This document shows, piece by piece, positions 33,307-42,580 of a stretch of DNA of 64,000 bases. The DNA is taken from NCBI GenBank assembly GCA_937890005.1, contig CALBZA010000018.1:46708-110707 (forward strand). Reading direction: 5' to 3'. The stretch is from an uncultured Verrucomicrobia subdivision 3 bacterium (GTDB lineage Bacteria; Verrucomicrobiota; Verrucomicrobiia; Limisphaerales; DASXHY01). A model generated the notes under the pieces. It did not search any database. It had not been told where the DNA came from and was given only the letters and a program-made list of their open reading frames with translations. A program made the position numbers and the translations under genes. The number at the start of each line of letters is the position of its first letter. The stretch's first letter is position 1.

Positions 33307-36159
33307 GTGAATAATCTTTCGAGCCCCTGGAATTCCGGCACGACGCCGTCGCACTTCGGCGAAGTTCCTCGCACCGGCGACAACCCGCTTCGGACGCTGG
33401 TGGCCGTTCTCGCAAGTTATTCCATCCTCGGAGGAACCATTGTTCTCTCCGGCTGGTTCACGCTCACGCCGAGGCTCACGGACTGGCTGGGCAGCGGCAT
33501 CCACATGTTTCCAAACACAGCCGTTGGAGCAATCTGCGTGGGAATGGCGCTGCTCGTGCGGCTTTCTGATCGTCCAGCGGCGCGGCTCCTTTGCGGTTTC
33601 TTCGGTGGAATCGCGGGAATTCTCGGAGCGGTAACCTTGATGGAACACCTCACCGGCTGGGATTTCGGAATCGATCCTCTGTTGATCACGACAAGGTCCT
33701 GGGGGTTTCGCGCTGCTGCGGCACCGGGACGGATGGGAATCCCCGCCTGCGTTTCATTCTCCCTGCTCGGAATCACCACCCTGCTCCTCGCGAAAAACAA
33801 AATCTCCGGATTGATCCCGGCGTGTGGCATTGCCGTCACCAGTCTCGGATCACTCGGATTGATCGGTTACCTGTTCAATGCCAATCCGCTGTTTTCAATC
33901 GCGCCCCTGACCGGCGTTTCGCTTCCGACCGCTTCAATTCTCCTTGCGACCGGCATTGCAGTGCTGGCGAGCGTTCCCGAACGGGAACCGGTAAGGACGT
34001 TATTGGGAAAAAACGCCGCTGGAATTCTGGCGCGATGGACGTTGCCTTTCATCGTTCTCCTCCCAATAGCGCTTGGCGCCTTGTTTGTCCTGGGACGAAA
34101 CCGCAATTGGTTCGACCGCGGAATGGGAACCGCGCTGCTGGTCCTGTCTCTGATCGGCCTTCTTTTCCTTCTGCTCTGGTGGTGCGTGGGCGCTGTATCC
34201 GCATACGAAAAACTGTCTCAGACACGCGAAGCCCGTTTCCGCAGTTATTTCGAACTGGGTGCGGTGGGACTTGTGGTTTCCTCGCCAGAGAAAGGATTGA
34301 TCGATGCAAACGGAGAATTCTGCCGAATGCTTGGTTTCACCCGGCAGGAAATCCTCCGCATCAGCTGGCCCGAACTGACACATCCCGACGATCTCGCCGC
34401 GGACATCTTTCAGTTCAATCGCGTGGTTTCGGGTGAAATCGATGGCTATTCGATGGAAAAACGGTTCTTCAGAAAGGACAACAGCCTGATTCACACACTG
34501 ATGTCGGTCCGCGGGGTGCGCCGGCCAGACGGAACCATCGATCATTTCGTGGCGGTGGTGCAGGACGTCTCCAATCGCAAACAGTCGGAAGAAGCCAAAG
34601 GCCGGCTCGCCGCCATTGTCGAGCATTCGGACGATCCGATCATCAGCAAGGATTTGAACGGTGTGATCACCAGTTGGAACCGGAGCGCCGAACGCGTCTT
34701 TGGTTACACCGCCGCCGAAGTGGTCGGAAAGCCGATCCTGATCCTGATCCCGGAGGAACGCCGTTCCGAGGAATCCCTCATCCTCGAACGCATCCGGAAG
34801 GGAATGCCGATCCTCCATTTCGAAACCGTCCGACGCCGCAAGGACGGCTCGTTGCTCGACGTTTCCCTCACGATCTCACCTGTGCGAAACGAACAGGGGC
34901 AGATCATCGGCGTTTCCAAAATCGCGCGCGACATCACCGAGCAAAAGCGCGCCGCCCAGCAGCAGCTCGCCCTTTATGAACTCGTCGCAACGATCAACCG
35001 ATCCGCCGAGTTGCCGGAAATTTTTGATGCTGCGATCGAAGCTGTCTGTCGCTGCCATAACGCGCCGCGCGCGGCAATCCTGTTGAAAGAAACGGACGGA
35101 GTGATGCGCTTCAAAGCGGCACGAAATCTTTCCACGGAATATCAGCGCGCGGTGGAAGGCCATTCACCCTGGGCCAGTTCAGATCCCACTCCGGAACCGG
35201 TTTGTCTCGATGACATCGTTTCGGCGGACATTTCCGGCGAAGTGCGAGCGGCGATGCTTCGCGAAGGAATCCGGTCCGCAGCCTTCATTCCATTGAAACA
35301 GGAGAAGCAACTGCTGGGGAAATTCATGATTTATTTCGACACGCCGCAACGTCTCCAGCCCGGCGATCTCCGCCCTGCCCTGACGATCGCCACGCAGGTC
35401 GTTTTTGCCATCGAACGCCGGAAAAGCGGCGAAGCGCTCGAACGGCTCGTCAACGAACGCACCGCCTCTCTGCGCGAAGCCATCACCCAGATGGAGGAAT
35501 TCTCCTACACGGTGTCGCACGATCTCCGTGCGCCGCTGCGCGGAATGAAGGTTTATTCCGAAACATTGTTGGAGGATTACAGTCAGCCTTTGCCGGACGA
35601 AGCCAGGCGTTACCTCGAACGCATCAGCGTCAATGCCGAGCGGTTGGACAAAATGATCCTGGATGTCCTGACGTTCACCCGCATTGCCCGCGTTGAATTC
35701 CAGTTAAGCCGCGTGGCCGTGGACCGCCTTGTCCGTCAGATCGTGGAGCAGTATCCCGGCATGCAGAAACCCAACGCGACCATCAAGGTTGAAAAGATCC
35801 CGGACGTTCTCGGACACGAACCTTCACTGACCCAGGCGCTTTCAAACCTTCTGAACAACGCCATCAAGTTCGTTCCGCCGAACGTGCATCCGGAAGTCCG
35901 AATCTGGAGCGAACGCAACAACGGACACGTTCGTCTCTGGGTGGAAGACAACGGCATTGGCATCGATCCGCGTTATCAACAGCGCCTCTTCGGCATGTTC
36001 GAACGCGTTCACCCACACATGCCTTACGAAGGAACGGGCGTCGGACTCGCTATTGTACGCAAAGCCGTCGAACGCATGGGCGGCAAGGTGGGTGTGGAAT
36101 CCGATGGCAAGCACGGCTCAAAATTCTGGATCGAACTCAAGGCAACCGATCCGTCCTGA
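33307..36159 (+). CDS. Multi-TM PAS-PAS-GAF sensor histidine kinase
   Basis: Kinase of 950 residues starting at GTG. Residues 30-295 form about eight membrane helices in a non-catalytic sensor unit. Two PAS domains follow (about 310-425 and 430-555, ending DVSNRKQSEE and DITEQKRAAQ), then a GAF domain (565-715). The H-box is YTVSHDLRAPLRGMK, and the ATPase part has NLLNNAIKFV, DNGIGID and GTGVGLAIVRKAV. No receiver and no adjacent regulator. Divergent from the ACIII operon with a shared spacer, so it may sense redox or membrane state (inference). Confidence 0.92.
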   Translation: MNNLSSPWNSGTTPSHFGEVPRTGDNPLRTLVAVLASYSILGGTIVLSGWFTLTPRLTDWLGSGIHMFPNTAVGAICVGMALLVRLSDRPAARLLCGFFGGIAGILGAVTLMEHLTGWDFGIDPLLITTRSWGFRAAAAPGRMGIPACVSFSLLGITTLLLAKNKISGLIPACGIAVTSLGSLGLIGYLFNANPLFSIAPLTGVSLPTASILLATGIAVLASVPEREPVRTLLGKNAAGILARWTLPFIVLLPIALGALFVLGRNRNWFDRGMGTALLVLSLIGLLFLLLWWCVGAVSAYEKLSQTREARFRSYFELGAVGLVVSSPEKGLIDANGEFCRMLGFTRQEILRISWPELTHPDDLAADIFQFNRVVSGEIDGYSMEKRFFRKDNSLIHTLMSVRGVRRPDGTIDHFVAVVQDVSNRKQSEEAKGRLAAIVEHSDDPIISKDLNGVITSWNRSAERVFGYTAAEVVGKPILILIPEERRSEESLILERIRKGMPILHFETVRRRKDGSLLDVSLTISPVRNEQGQIIGVSKIARDITEQKRAAQQQLALYELVATINRSAELPEIFDAAIEAVCRCHNAPRAAILLKETDGVMRFKAARNLSTEYQRAVEGHSPWASSDPTPEPVCLDDIVSADISGEVRAAMLREGIRSAAFIPLKQEKQLLGKFMIYFDTPQRLQPGDLRPALTIATQVVFAIERRKSGEALERLVNERTASLREAITQMEEFSYTVSHDLRAPLRGMKVYSETLLEDYSQPLPDEARRYLERISVNAERLDKMILDVLTFTRIARVEFQLSRVAVDRLVRQIVEQYPGMQKPNATIKVEKIPDVLGHEPSLTQALSNLLNNAIKFVPPNVHPEVRIWSERNNGHVRLWVEDNGIGIDPRYQQRLFGMFERVHPHMPYEGTGVGLAIVRKAVERMGGKVGVESDGKHGSKFWIELKATDPS

Positions 36160-36215
36160 TCGAAAACTTGTGTGAATCGCAACAAGCGTTGCGCGTGTTC
36201 GCACAGATGCTCTGC

Positions 36216-37781
36216 TTAATTCGCCGCCGAATCGGCCGTGCGCAATTTGTCCAGCGCCTGCTTCACACCGTCCGACAAAGTCGTCCCTTTCCGATCGACC
36301 TGTTCCAGCTTGTTTGCAGACGAATACGGACAACCCGGATCCGTGCTCCGCGGAATGCCCAATTGTTTCAGACTCGCAGGAACCAGTTCCTTGGCCATCC
36401 GCCCGATGAGACGTTGGCGCGATCCGGTTCCCTGCGATTTAACCCGGCCAAGCATCATGTGATACGACATCAACGTCACGTGCGTGTCCGGATCGGGAAT
36501 GCCGGCACTGAACAGAAAATCGTAGTCGCCGGCGTAAATGTTGGCTTCGGTAATCGCCACATACATCGTTCGCGTGTCGGCAGTGCGATGCGGTTTGAGC
36601 CGTTGAATCAGCTCATCCATGTAACGTTCGGCGTCGTACTGGCCGGGTTCGGTCCGAATCGATTCAATCAGCCTGGGCGCGACAAACCGCGACAGCGGAT
36701 CGAGTGCGGCGGCGACCTTCGAAAGTGCGTCGCTGTAGTTTTTCAATTTCCACGAATTGAAATCTCCCGAATGGCCGTGCTGAACCAGAAAGGACTCGAT
36801 TTCACGTTGCCGCGCCACTCGATCCGGAACTTTCCATTCCCACGGCGTTTCAAACCGACGGATCACCACAGGCACATCGATGATCCGCTCCAGTCCATCG
36901 GCCGCATCCTGAAGAAGCCACAGACTGCAGGGAGCGATTGGTATCAACACAACGCGCAGACCGGTGTCGTTTGTGCTGACGAGCGGAATGTCATTCAGCG
37001 AAGGCGCCTTCTCGCCCAGGAATGTTGCCGCACGGTCGATCTGTTTTGGATCCTCGGCATTTCTGAAAATCGTCCGGGCACTGTTTGTGGCCACATCACG
37101 ATTTGACGTGTGCTCCATCAGAAGCAAATGCCCGTCGAAATCGTGCGGCACTTTGGCAACCAGTTGTTCGATGACAGCCAACGCTTCTTCTTTGCGACCT
37201 TTCTGAATCAGTTCCCGTGCGTAGGCATGAGCGTGCTTCCGCCAGCGTTCGAGCGACGCACTGCCCTCCTTCAGCGCCATTTCAAAACGCCAGCGATTGA
37301 CCAGACTTCGAACGGCTCCGAACTCAAGATTCTCCGATCCACGTTTTCCGCGAGCCACAGACGCATCCCAGATCAACACCGCGCCGGGAATCATAAACGC
37401 GGAGACATTTTCGTCGCCATCGCGATACCGGATTCGCGCATGGAATTCATCGTTGTCGAACTCCAGAAACTCGCCCCGGTTGGTGCTGATGGCCTGACCG
37501 ACATTTTCCAGCAATCCATTGAATCGCTTCCTGCACGCGTCGGGATCCCCGGTGTAACGCAGGATGGAAAGCCGCTCGATTTTCTCCCGCGAATAAATGA
37601 ACTGTGCCAGATCGTGCTCCTCGATTTTTTGATCCAATACAAAACGCGGCGAAGGCGTTTCCAGTGTCGGGTGAAAGTAATCCGGAAGAAACGGCGGGAA
37701 CGGTTGCGCGCGCGTCGTTGCCTGAACGCAGAACACAATCAGGGGCACAACCAGCCATAGGAGATTGGATTTCACTCTCAT
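36216..37781 (-). CDS. Archaemetzincin-like secreted protein with destroyed active site
   Basis: Exported protein of 521 residues (signal LLWLVVPLIVFCVQATTRA). The first 260 residues are unrecognised, with a tetratrico-like stretch at 180-260. The C-terminal 240 residues follow the archaemetzincin (M54) order: LRVVLIPIAP, VARQREIESFLVQ, YVAITEANIYAGDYDFLFSAG, and LGIPRSTDPGCPYSSANKLEQVDRKG. In that last block the metalloprotease motif HExxHxxGxxHC reads P468-A-S-L-K472-Q-L-G475-I-P-R478-S479, so every zinc ligand and the catalytic glutamate are lost; the extra C-terminal cysteine pair is also missing. A non-catalytic binding role is likely. The lone match of D-C-P and DRKG keeps this call at moderate strength. 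Confidence 0.62.
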   Translation of the reverse strand: MRVKSNLLWLVVPLIVFCVQATTRAQPFPPFLPDYFHPTLETPSPRFVLDQKIEEHDLAQFIYSREKIERLSILRYTGDPDACRKRFNGLLENVGQAISTNRGEFLEFDNDEFHARIRYRDGDENVSAFMIPGAVLIWDASVARGKRGSENLEFGAVRSLVNRWRFEMALKEGSASLERWRKHAHAYARELIQKGRKEEALAVIEQLVAKVPHDFDGHLLLMEHTSNRDVATNSARTIFRNAEDPKQIDRAATFLGEKAPSLNDIPLVSTNDTGLRVVLIPIAPCSLWLLQDAADGLERIIDVPVVIRRFETPWEWKVPDRVARQREIESFLVQHGHSGDFNSWKLKNYSDALSKVAAALDPLSRFVAPRLIESIRTEPGQYDAERYMDELIQRLKPHRTADTRTMYVAITEANIYAGDYDFLFSAGIPDPDTHVTLMSYHMMLGRVKSQGTGSRQRLIGRMAKELVPASLKQLGIPRSTDPGCPYSSANKLEQVDRKGTTLSDGVKQALDKLRTADSAAN

Positions 37782-37928
37782 GGTTGCCGAATACTGTCCT
37801 GCGGAACCTGTTCCGAAAAGCCATTAATCAAACCCCAACTCAAAACCTAAACTCAAAACTCCCATCGAATTCCGCTCCTTCGGGAAACTGCCCACTGAAG
37901 CCGCATTTTCAAAACATTAAACTGCCCC

Positions 37929-38945
37929 ATGGCAGCTGTTTTAAAGGACATCTGGCGCCTGCTGAAAAAGGCGGGCGGCAACTGGATCAGCGACAAGGCG
38001 CCTCGCCTCGGCGCGGCACTTTCCTACTACACCGTCTTCGCCATTCCGCCGCTCTTTGTCATCATTCTCTTTCTCGTAAGCCTCATCATGGATCCCGACA
38101 AGGTGCAGGCGATGCTGTTTTCGGAAGTGGGCGGGCTGGTCGGGGAGAAAAGCTCCGAAGCCATTCAAGCGGCGATGACCGCCCAGATGAACAGCAGCAA
38201 AGGCTTGTTTGCCAGCATCATTGCCATCGCCACACTCGTCGTGACTGCGACCGGTCTGTTCATCGAACTGCAGGACGCGCTGAACACGATCTGGGGCGTG
38301 CGGGAAAAGCCCGGTCAGGGAATTTTGGGCTTCATTCGCAACCGGCTGCTCTCGTTCGCCATGGTGGTGGGAATCGGATTTCTCCTGCTCGTTTCGCTGG
38401 TGGTCAGCGCCGGACTATCGGCGTTTGGAAAATACATGAGCGCACTCGTGCCAGGACTGGACGTACTTTGGATGGTGACCAACGCGGCAGTTTCCTTTGC
38501 GGTCATTACGCTGTTGTTCGCGATGGTTTTCAAATTCCTCCCTGACGTGAAGATTCGCTGGCGCGACGTCTGGGTGGGCGCAGCCGTCACCGCGGCGTTG
38601 TTTACCGTCGGCAAATTCGCACTCGGATTTTACATCGGCCGCAGCACCGCTGTGTCGGCTTACGGAGCAGCGGGGTCAATCGTCCTCATTCTGCTGTGGG
38701 TGTACTACTCGGCGCAGATTCTGTTCTTTGGTGCGGAAATCACGGAAGTCTATGCAAACCGACACGGACGAAAACTGGAACCGACCTCGAATGCCGAGTG
38801 GGCCGACACCACAGTCTCTGGAAAACCGGCATCGAAATCCAAGTCTCGTCCTGAAACCGACACGAGGCCCGTGGATCAAAAGGAACGGCTCGTCGCCAGC
38901 ATTCGCCGTGAAGTGGAATCGCTGCGTGAATTGGTGGAGAAATGA
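37929..38945 (+). CDS. YihY/BrkB-family inner-membrane protein
   Basis: Membrane protein of 338 residues, six helices, of the YihY/BrkB (UPF0761) family. Signatures are DKAPRLGAALSYYTVFAIPPLFVIILFLVSLI, IELQDALNTIWGVREKP, FKFLPDVKIRWRDVWVGAAVTAALFTVGKFALGFYIG and YGAAGSIVLILLWVYYSAQILFFGAEITEVYA. A charged C-terminal tail (290-338) is variable. The family was once called ribonuclease BN, which is wrong; proposed roles include transport. The gene stands alone. Confidence 0.93.
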   Translation: MAAVLKDIWRLLKKAGGNWISDKAPRLGAALSYYTVFAIPPLFVIILFLVSLIMDPDKVQAMLFSEVGGLVGEKSSEAIQAAMTAQMNSSKGLFASIIAIATLVVTATGLFIELQDALNTIWGVREKPGQGILGFIRNRLLSFAMVVGIGFLLLVSLVVSAGLSAFGKYMSALVPGLDVLWMVTNAAVSFAVITLLFAMVFKFLPDVKIRWRDVWVGAAVTAALFTVGKFALGFYIGRSTAVSAYGAAGSIVLILLWVYYSAQILFFGAEITEVYANRHGRKLEPTSNAEWADTTVSGKPASKSKSRPETDTRPVDQKERLVASIRREVESLRELVEK

Positions 38946-39032
38946 TTGAGCTGAGCCCTTCGAAGCTCGAATTCCGCACAGCCGCTTCAAGTTTCACCTG
39001 CAAATGCCTCCTGCTTCCCAGTAAAGTGCGGC

Positions 39033-39629
39033 ATGCGAATCACTGGCGGTCGAGCCGCGCGACGAATTCTCAAAGTGCCGAAAGGCCTGGATGTGCGCCC
39101 CACCCCGGACCTGGTCAAACAGGCCGTATTCAACAGCCTGGGCGAACGGGTGGTCGGCGCGCGAATTCTTGAACTGTTCGCCGGCACCGGAGCGCTGAGT
39201 CTTGAATGTCTGAGCCGCGGTGCCTCCTATGCGATGGCCGTGGAAAAATCTCCCCGCCACGCCGACGTGCTGCGGCAGAATGCGAATACCGCCGGTTTCG
39301 CTGCCGGTGTTCTGGATGTCCGGGTCCAGGACGTCTTCCCGGTGCTGAATCATCTCGCAACGACCGGGATCATTTTCGATCTCATTCTCGCCGATCCGCC
39401 TTACGGAGAAAAAAATGTCGGACGCCGATCCACTTCATTCGCGCAAAAACTCCTCGACGATCCCTTTCTCCCGAAACTGCTGGCGACCGGCGGCCTGTTC
39501 ATCCTCGGCCACACCAAGCGCGACACGTTGGAATTTCCCAATCCCTGGCATGAAAAGAAAACGCTCAAGCACGGCGACACGATGATGCGGTTTCTTTTAA
39601 AGGATGAAGGAGCAAGAAGTCAGGAGTAA
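39033..39629 (+). CDS. rsmD: 16S rRNA (guanine966-N2)-methyltransferase
   Basis: SAM-dependent rRNA methyltransferase of 198 residues. It opens MRITGGRAARRILKVPKGLDVRPTPDLVKQAVFNSLG, the RsmD signature, followed by the SAM-binding ILELFAGTGALSLECLSRGA and the catalytic DLILADPPYG. It lies 87 bases after the YihY gene, with no terminator obvious. The downstream spacer (39630-39691) contains CGCCT/GAGCC-rich degenerate repeats. Confidence 0.95.
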   Translation: MRITGGRAARRILKVPKGLDVRPTPDLVKQAVFNSLGERVVGARILELFAGTGALSLECLSRGASYAMAVEKSPRHADVLRQNANTAGFAAGVLDVRVQDVFPVLNHLATTGIIFDLILADPPYGEKNVGRRSTSFAQKLLDDPFLPKLLATGGLFILGHTKRDTLEFPNPWHEKKTLKHGDTMMRFLLKDEGARSQE

Positions 39630-39691
39630 GAAGCAAGACGCGACCGTCTCACTCCCCTCGCCTAAAACCCCGAGCCTCGCGCCTCGGCTTC

Positions 39692-40417
39692 TCACCTCCG
39701 CCCGTCGTACCACGTATGACACGCTTCGCGACTGGTAAGGGTTTTGCCTCCGGCAAGAACTGTTCGCAGCAGGAAGCGCACGTGTTCGCCGGGAGTGTAG
39801 AGATGCAGTTTTCGCGCTGACGTCATGAGCGGATGCCGGTGCAGGATCACGACTTTCTTGCCGCGTTGACGCGCGACTTTTTTCAATCGTTTGCTCAGCT
39901 CGATCTCTTCGCTCGCAAACAACTCCTGATTGAACCCGCCCAGTTCACGAAACGTTTTCGCTTCGCAGAAGATGAATGATCCCGCCACCCAGCGGCAGAC
40001 ACGGCTCGCACCGTTCCAAAGATTGGCGATCAGGTTGGCGCGTGGATATTTCCCATCCAGTCGCACAATCGATCCGCCAGCGAGACATCGCCCGGATTCA
40101 ATCTGCGCGGCGACGTCATCGAACAGTTCCGGACTCGGATGCGAATCGGCATCCACGAAAATCAACCAGTCGCCACTCGCCGCTTCAGCACCGCGATTGC
40201 GCGCGCGACCGATCTGGTTGACCGGTTCGAACACCACCTTCGCCCCGGCGGCTTCCGCGATCTCGGCGGTTCGGTCGGTGGAGTTGTTGTTGCAGACAAT
40301 CAGTTCCGTTTCCCAATTCCGTTGTTGAAACGGACCGAACGCGGCCTGAATGCGCCGAAGCGTTTCGCCAATCAACCGTTCTTCATTGAACGCTGGAATC
40401 ACTATTGAAATCCGCAC
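39692..40417 (-). CDS. Family 2 glycosyltransferase
   Basis: Cytoplasmic GT-A glycosyltransferase of 241 residues. It starts RISIVIPAFNEERLIGETL, has CNNNSTDRTAEIAEAAGAKVVFEPVNQIGRARNRGAEAA and the metal-binding DADSHPS, then SIVRLDGKYP. It lacks C-terminal membrane helices, so it is a soluble or peripheral transferase. Substrate not predictable. It is convergent with rsmD and followed on the other side by an HtrA-like gene. Confidence 0.9.
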   Translation of the reverse strand: MRISIVIPAFNEERLIGETLRRIQAAFGPFQQRNWETELIVCNNNSTDRTAEIAEAAGAKVVFEPVNQIGRARNRGAEAASGDWLIFVDADSHPSPELFDDVAAQIESGRCLAGGSIVRLDGKYPRANLIANLWNGASRVCRWVAGSFIFCEAKTFRELGGFNQELFASEEIELSKRLKKVARQRGKKVVILHRHPLMTSARKLHLYTPGEHVRFLLRTVLAGGKTLTSREACHTWYDGRR

Positions 40418-40511
40418 CCGCCTTCACTGGTCTGAGTTCAATCCGATGTCAAGCCGCGGTGAGCAGCGGGATCAAATGTACTCTCCCGGAGGATGAACCA
40501 CCGCACTCCAC

Positions 40512-40549
40512 TCTCATTAGCACCGCGCTGAAGCACGGTGTTAATGAGA
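40512..40549. repeat. Minimal copy of the TCTCATTA/CACCGCGC palindromic repeat
   Basis: A 38-base perfect-ended palindrome: TCTCATTA at 40512-40519 pairs with TAATGAGA at 40542-40549, enclosing CACCG/CGGTG at 40521-40525 and 40536-40540 with a short loop. It matches the outer ends of the 6801-6954 element. It lies between the glycosyltransferase and the HtrA-like gene, upstream of the latter. Confidence 0.8.
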
Positions 40550-40645
40550 ATTCCCTTTCGCCCGAATGAACCTGCTTTCTGTTCCGCCAGCCTGCTCCGC
40601 CGAGCTTGTCTTGCCCCGAACACTCCCGCAAAGTGGTCATCGCTT

Positions 40646-41806
40646 ATGAAAGCCACGCTGTTGTTCGCCCTGCTCATCGCCGGCCAGGGTTTCGCCACAG
40701 AAATCGCCGCAACGAACACCAACCGCTCCGCTTTCGAACTCGTCCGCCAGCTGAATGACGCGTTCGTGCAGGTCGCCGAAACTGTTTCGCCGTCCGTCGT
40801 CGTCATCACGGTCACCATCAAATCCAGCGTCTTCACCGAACCTTCCGAAAGCGACGGCCCCGAACAGCGAAAGCATTACGAACGTTATCATCGCGAATAC
40901 GACGATGAACCGCACAAAGGCAAAGGGTCCGGAGTCATCATCCGAAAAAACGGTTTCATCCTCACCAACCGCCACGTCATAGAAGATGCAGAAACAATCC
41001 AGGTTCGCCTGCTGGATGGTCGGACGTTTCAGGCGAAGGTTCACGGAGTCGATGCGGCCTCCGACGTCGCCGTTCTCAAAATCGACGCGGACGACCTTCC
41101 CGTGGCAAAGCTCGGCGATTCATCCCGTGTGCGCGTCGGCGAATTTGCGATCGCGATCGGCGCACCGTTCAGCCTCGATTACACGGTCACGTTCGGTCAC
41201 ATCAGCGCCAAAAGCCGCGGGAACGTCATTCCAATGTTCATGGGAGGACAGACCATGGACCAGGACTTCATCCAGACCGACGCCAGCATCAACACTGGAA
41301 ACAGCGGCGGCCCTTTGGTGAACATTGACGGCGAAGTGATCGGGATCAACACGCTCATCCGGGGCATGAACAGCGGGATCGGATTTGCGATTCCGATCAA
41401 CCTTGCCCGTCAGATTGGAGATGCCCTGATTGAGACCGGCCGGTTCGTGCGTCCGACGCTTGGAATTGAAATCCGCGCGCTTACCGACGAGCCGGAACTT
41501 CAGCAGAAAATCTCCGAACCAAAAACCGGCATAGTGGTTCGTGGCATCGTACCGGGCAGCCCCGCCGCCAGATCGGATCTCCGCACCAACGACATTATTG
41601 TTGCCGTGGATGGGGTGGCTGTGAACACGCCGCAGCAGCTTCGGAATGAAGTTCGGAGCAAGACCATTGGCCGGCCGTTGAAACTCGATCTGTTCCGGGA
41701 TGGAAAACGGCTGTCAGTGGAGGCAATTCCCGAGGAACCGGCACAGGCCGCCTTCATTAACGACTCCCCATCGAACCACAATACGAATCAGCCATCGACG
41801 CGGTAG
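40646..41806 (+). CDS. HtrA/DegP-like periplasmic serine protease with one PDZ domain
   Basis: Exported trypsin-like protease. The start at 40646 gives a signal peptide (TLLFALLIAGQGFA); earlier in-frame starts would run through a palindromic repeat. The catalytic triad is visible: H in LTNRHVI, D in SDVAVLKID and S in GNSGGPL, with the usual LD loop GAPFSLDYTVTFGHIS. A single PDZ domain follows (LGIEIRALTDEPELQ to FRDGKRLSVEAIP). A charged insert (QRKHYERYHREYDDEPHKGKG) precedes the His strand. Probably a quality-control protease. Confidence 0.94.
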   Translation: MKATLLFALLIAGQGFATEIAATNTNRSAFELVRQLNDAFVQVAETVSPSVVVITVTIKSSVFTEPSESDGPEQRKHYERYHREYDDEPHKGKGSGVIIRKNGFILTNRHVIEDAETIQVRLLDGRTFQAKVHGVDAASDVAVLKIDADDLPVAKLGDSSRVRVGEFAIAIGAPFSLDYTVTFGHISAKSRGNVIPMFMGGQTMDQDFIQTDASINTGNSGGPLVNIDGEVIGINTLIRGMNSGIGFAIPINLARQIGDALIETGRFVRPTLGIEIRALTDEPELQQKISEPKTGIVVRGIVPGSPAARSDLRTNDIIVAVDGVAVNTPQQLRNEVRSKTIGRPLKLDLFRDGKRLSVEAIPEEPAQAAFINDSPSNHNTNQPSTR

Positions 41807-41935
41807 AATCTCTTTCCACGGATTCACAGAGCATGCGCAAACATGGACAAAAGATTTTAATTCCTCCGCGTTCGGCATGCGGCTATTCTCGGCCACAGTT
41901 CTGAAGAACGTACTGTTGGAGCGCAGAACCTAACT

Positions 41936-42580
41936 ATGTCGTGGATTGATCAGATGCATTCCGCCAACTGGCAACAGGCTGGCGTTCTCTGTTCGTTCGC
42001 CTATCTGCTCGGCTGTTTCACTTCCGGCTACTACATCACCCGCTGGCTCTCCGGCAAAGACATCCGCCAGATTGGCAGTGGCAACGTCGGGGCACGCAAC
42101 GTCGGCCGCGTTCTCGGCAGGAAAGGTTTCCTTCTCACAGTCGTCTGCGACGTTTTGAAAGGTGTGTTGACCGTCTGCATCGCGCGCCATTTCACGAATG
42201 ACGAACGTCTCGTCCTGCTTGCGATGATGGCTGTGGTGGCAGGGCATGTCTGGCCGGTTCAACTCCGGTTTCAAGGCGGCAAAGGAATGGCAACGTCGCT
42301 CGGCTCGCTTTTGGTGTTCGACCTTCATCTGGCGTTGACCTTTGCCGTGCTGTTCCTGTGCCTGACGGCAATTTTCCGCCGGACCGTGCTGCCGGGACTC
42401 ATCGCACTGGCATGTCTGCCCGTCGCAGAATTCTGGTTCAATCATGTACCCGCCAGAGTTGTGTTGTTGTCCTTCTGGGCGGGATTGGTAATCCTCGCGC
42501 ACCGCAAAAATTTTGTTGAAGAATTCGCGCTGCTGGCAGCACGCCGGCCTGCGCCGCAGACAGAGGAAAGGCCCTTATGA
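41936..42580 (+). CDS. plsY: Glycerol-3-phosphate acyltransferase PlsY
   Basis: Membrane acyltransferase using acyl-phosphate to acylate glycerol-3-phosphate, the first step of phospholipid synthesis. Motif 1 reads GSGNVGARNVGR, with R where most PlsY have T, and motif 2 reads GHVWPVQLRFQGGKGMATSLG. Four to five helices, 214 residues. Motif 3, near HRKNFVEE, is less conserved than usual. Its stop overlaps the next gene by 4 bases, so the acyltransferase-aminotransferase fusion is co-translated. Confidence 0.9.
   Translation: MSWIDQMHSANWQQAGVLCSFAYLLGCFTSGYYITRWLSGKDIRQIGSGNVGARNVGRVLGRKGFLLTVVCDVLKGVLTVCIARHFTNDERLVLLAMMAVVAGHVWPVQLRFQGGKGMATSLGSLLVFDLHLALTFAVLFLCLTAIFRRTVLPGLIALACLPVAEFWFNHVPARVVLLSFWAGLVILAHRKNFVEEFALLAARRPAPQTEERPL

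Noticed and set aside
32928..33415. Two minus-strand frames in the ACIII/kinase spacer
   Set aside because: They overlap the start of the kinase gene and the palindromic sites, and look like composition shadows.
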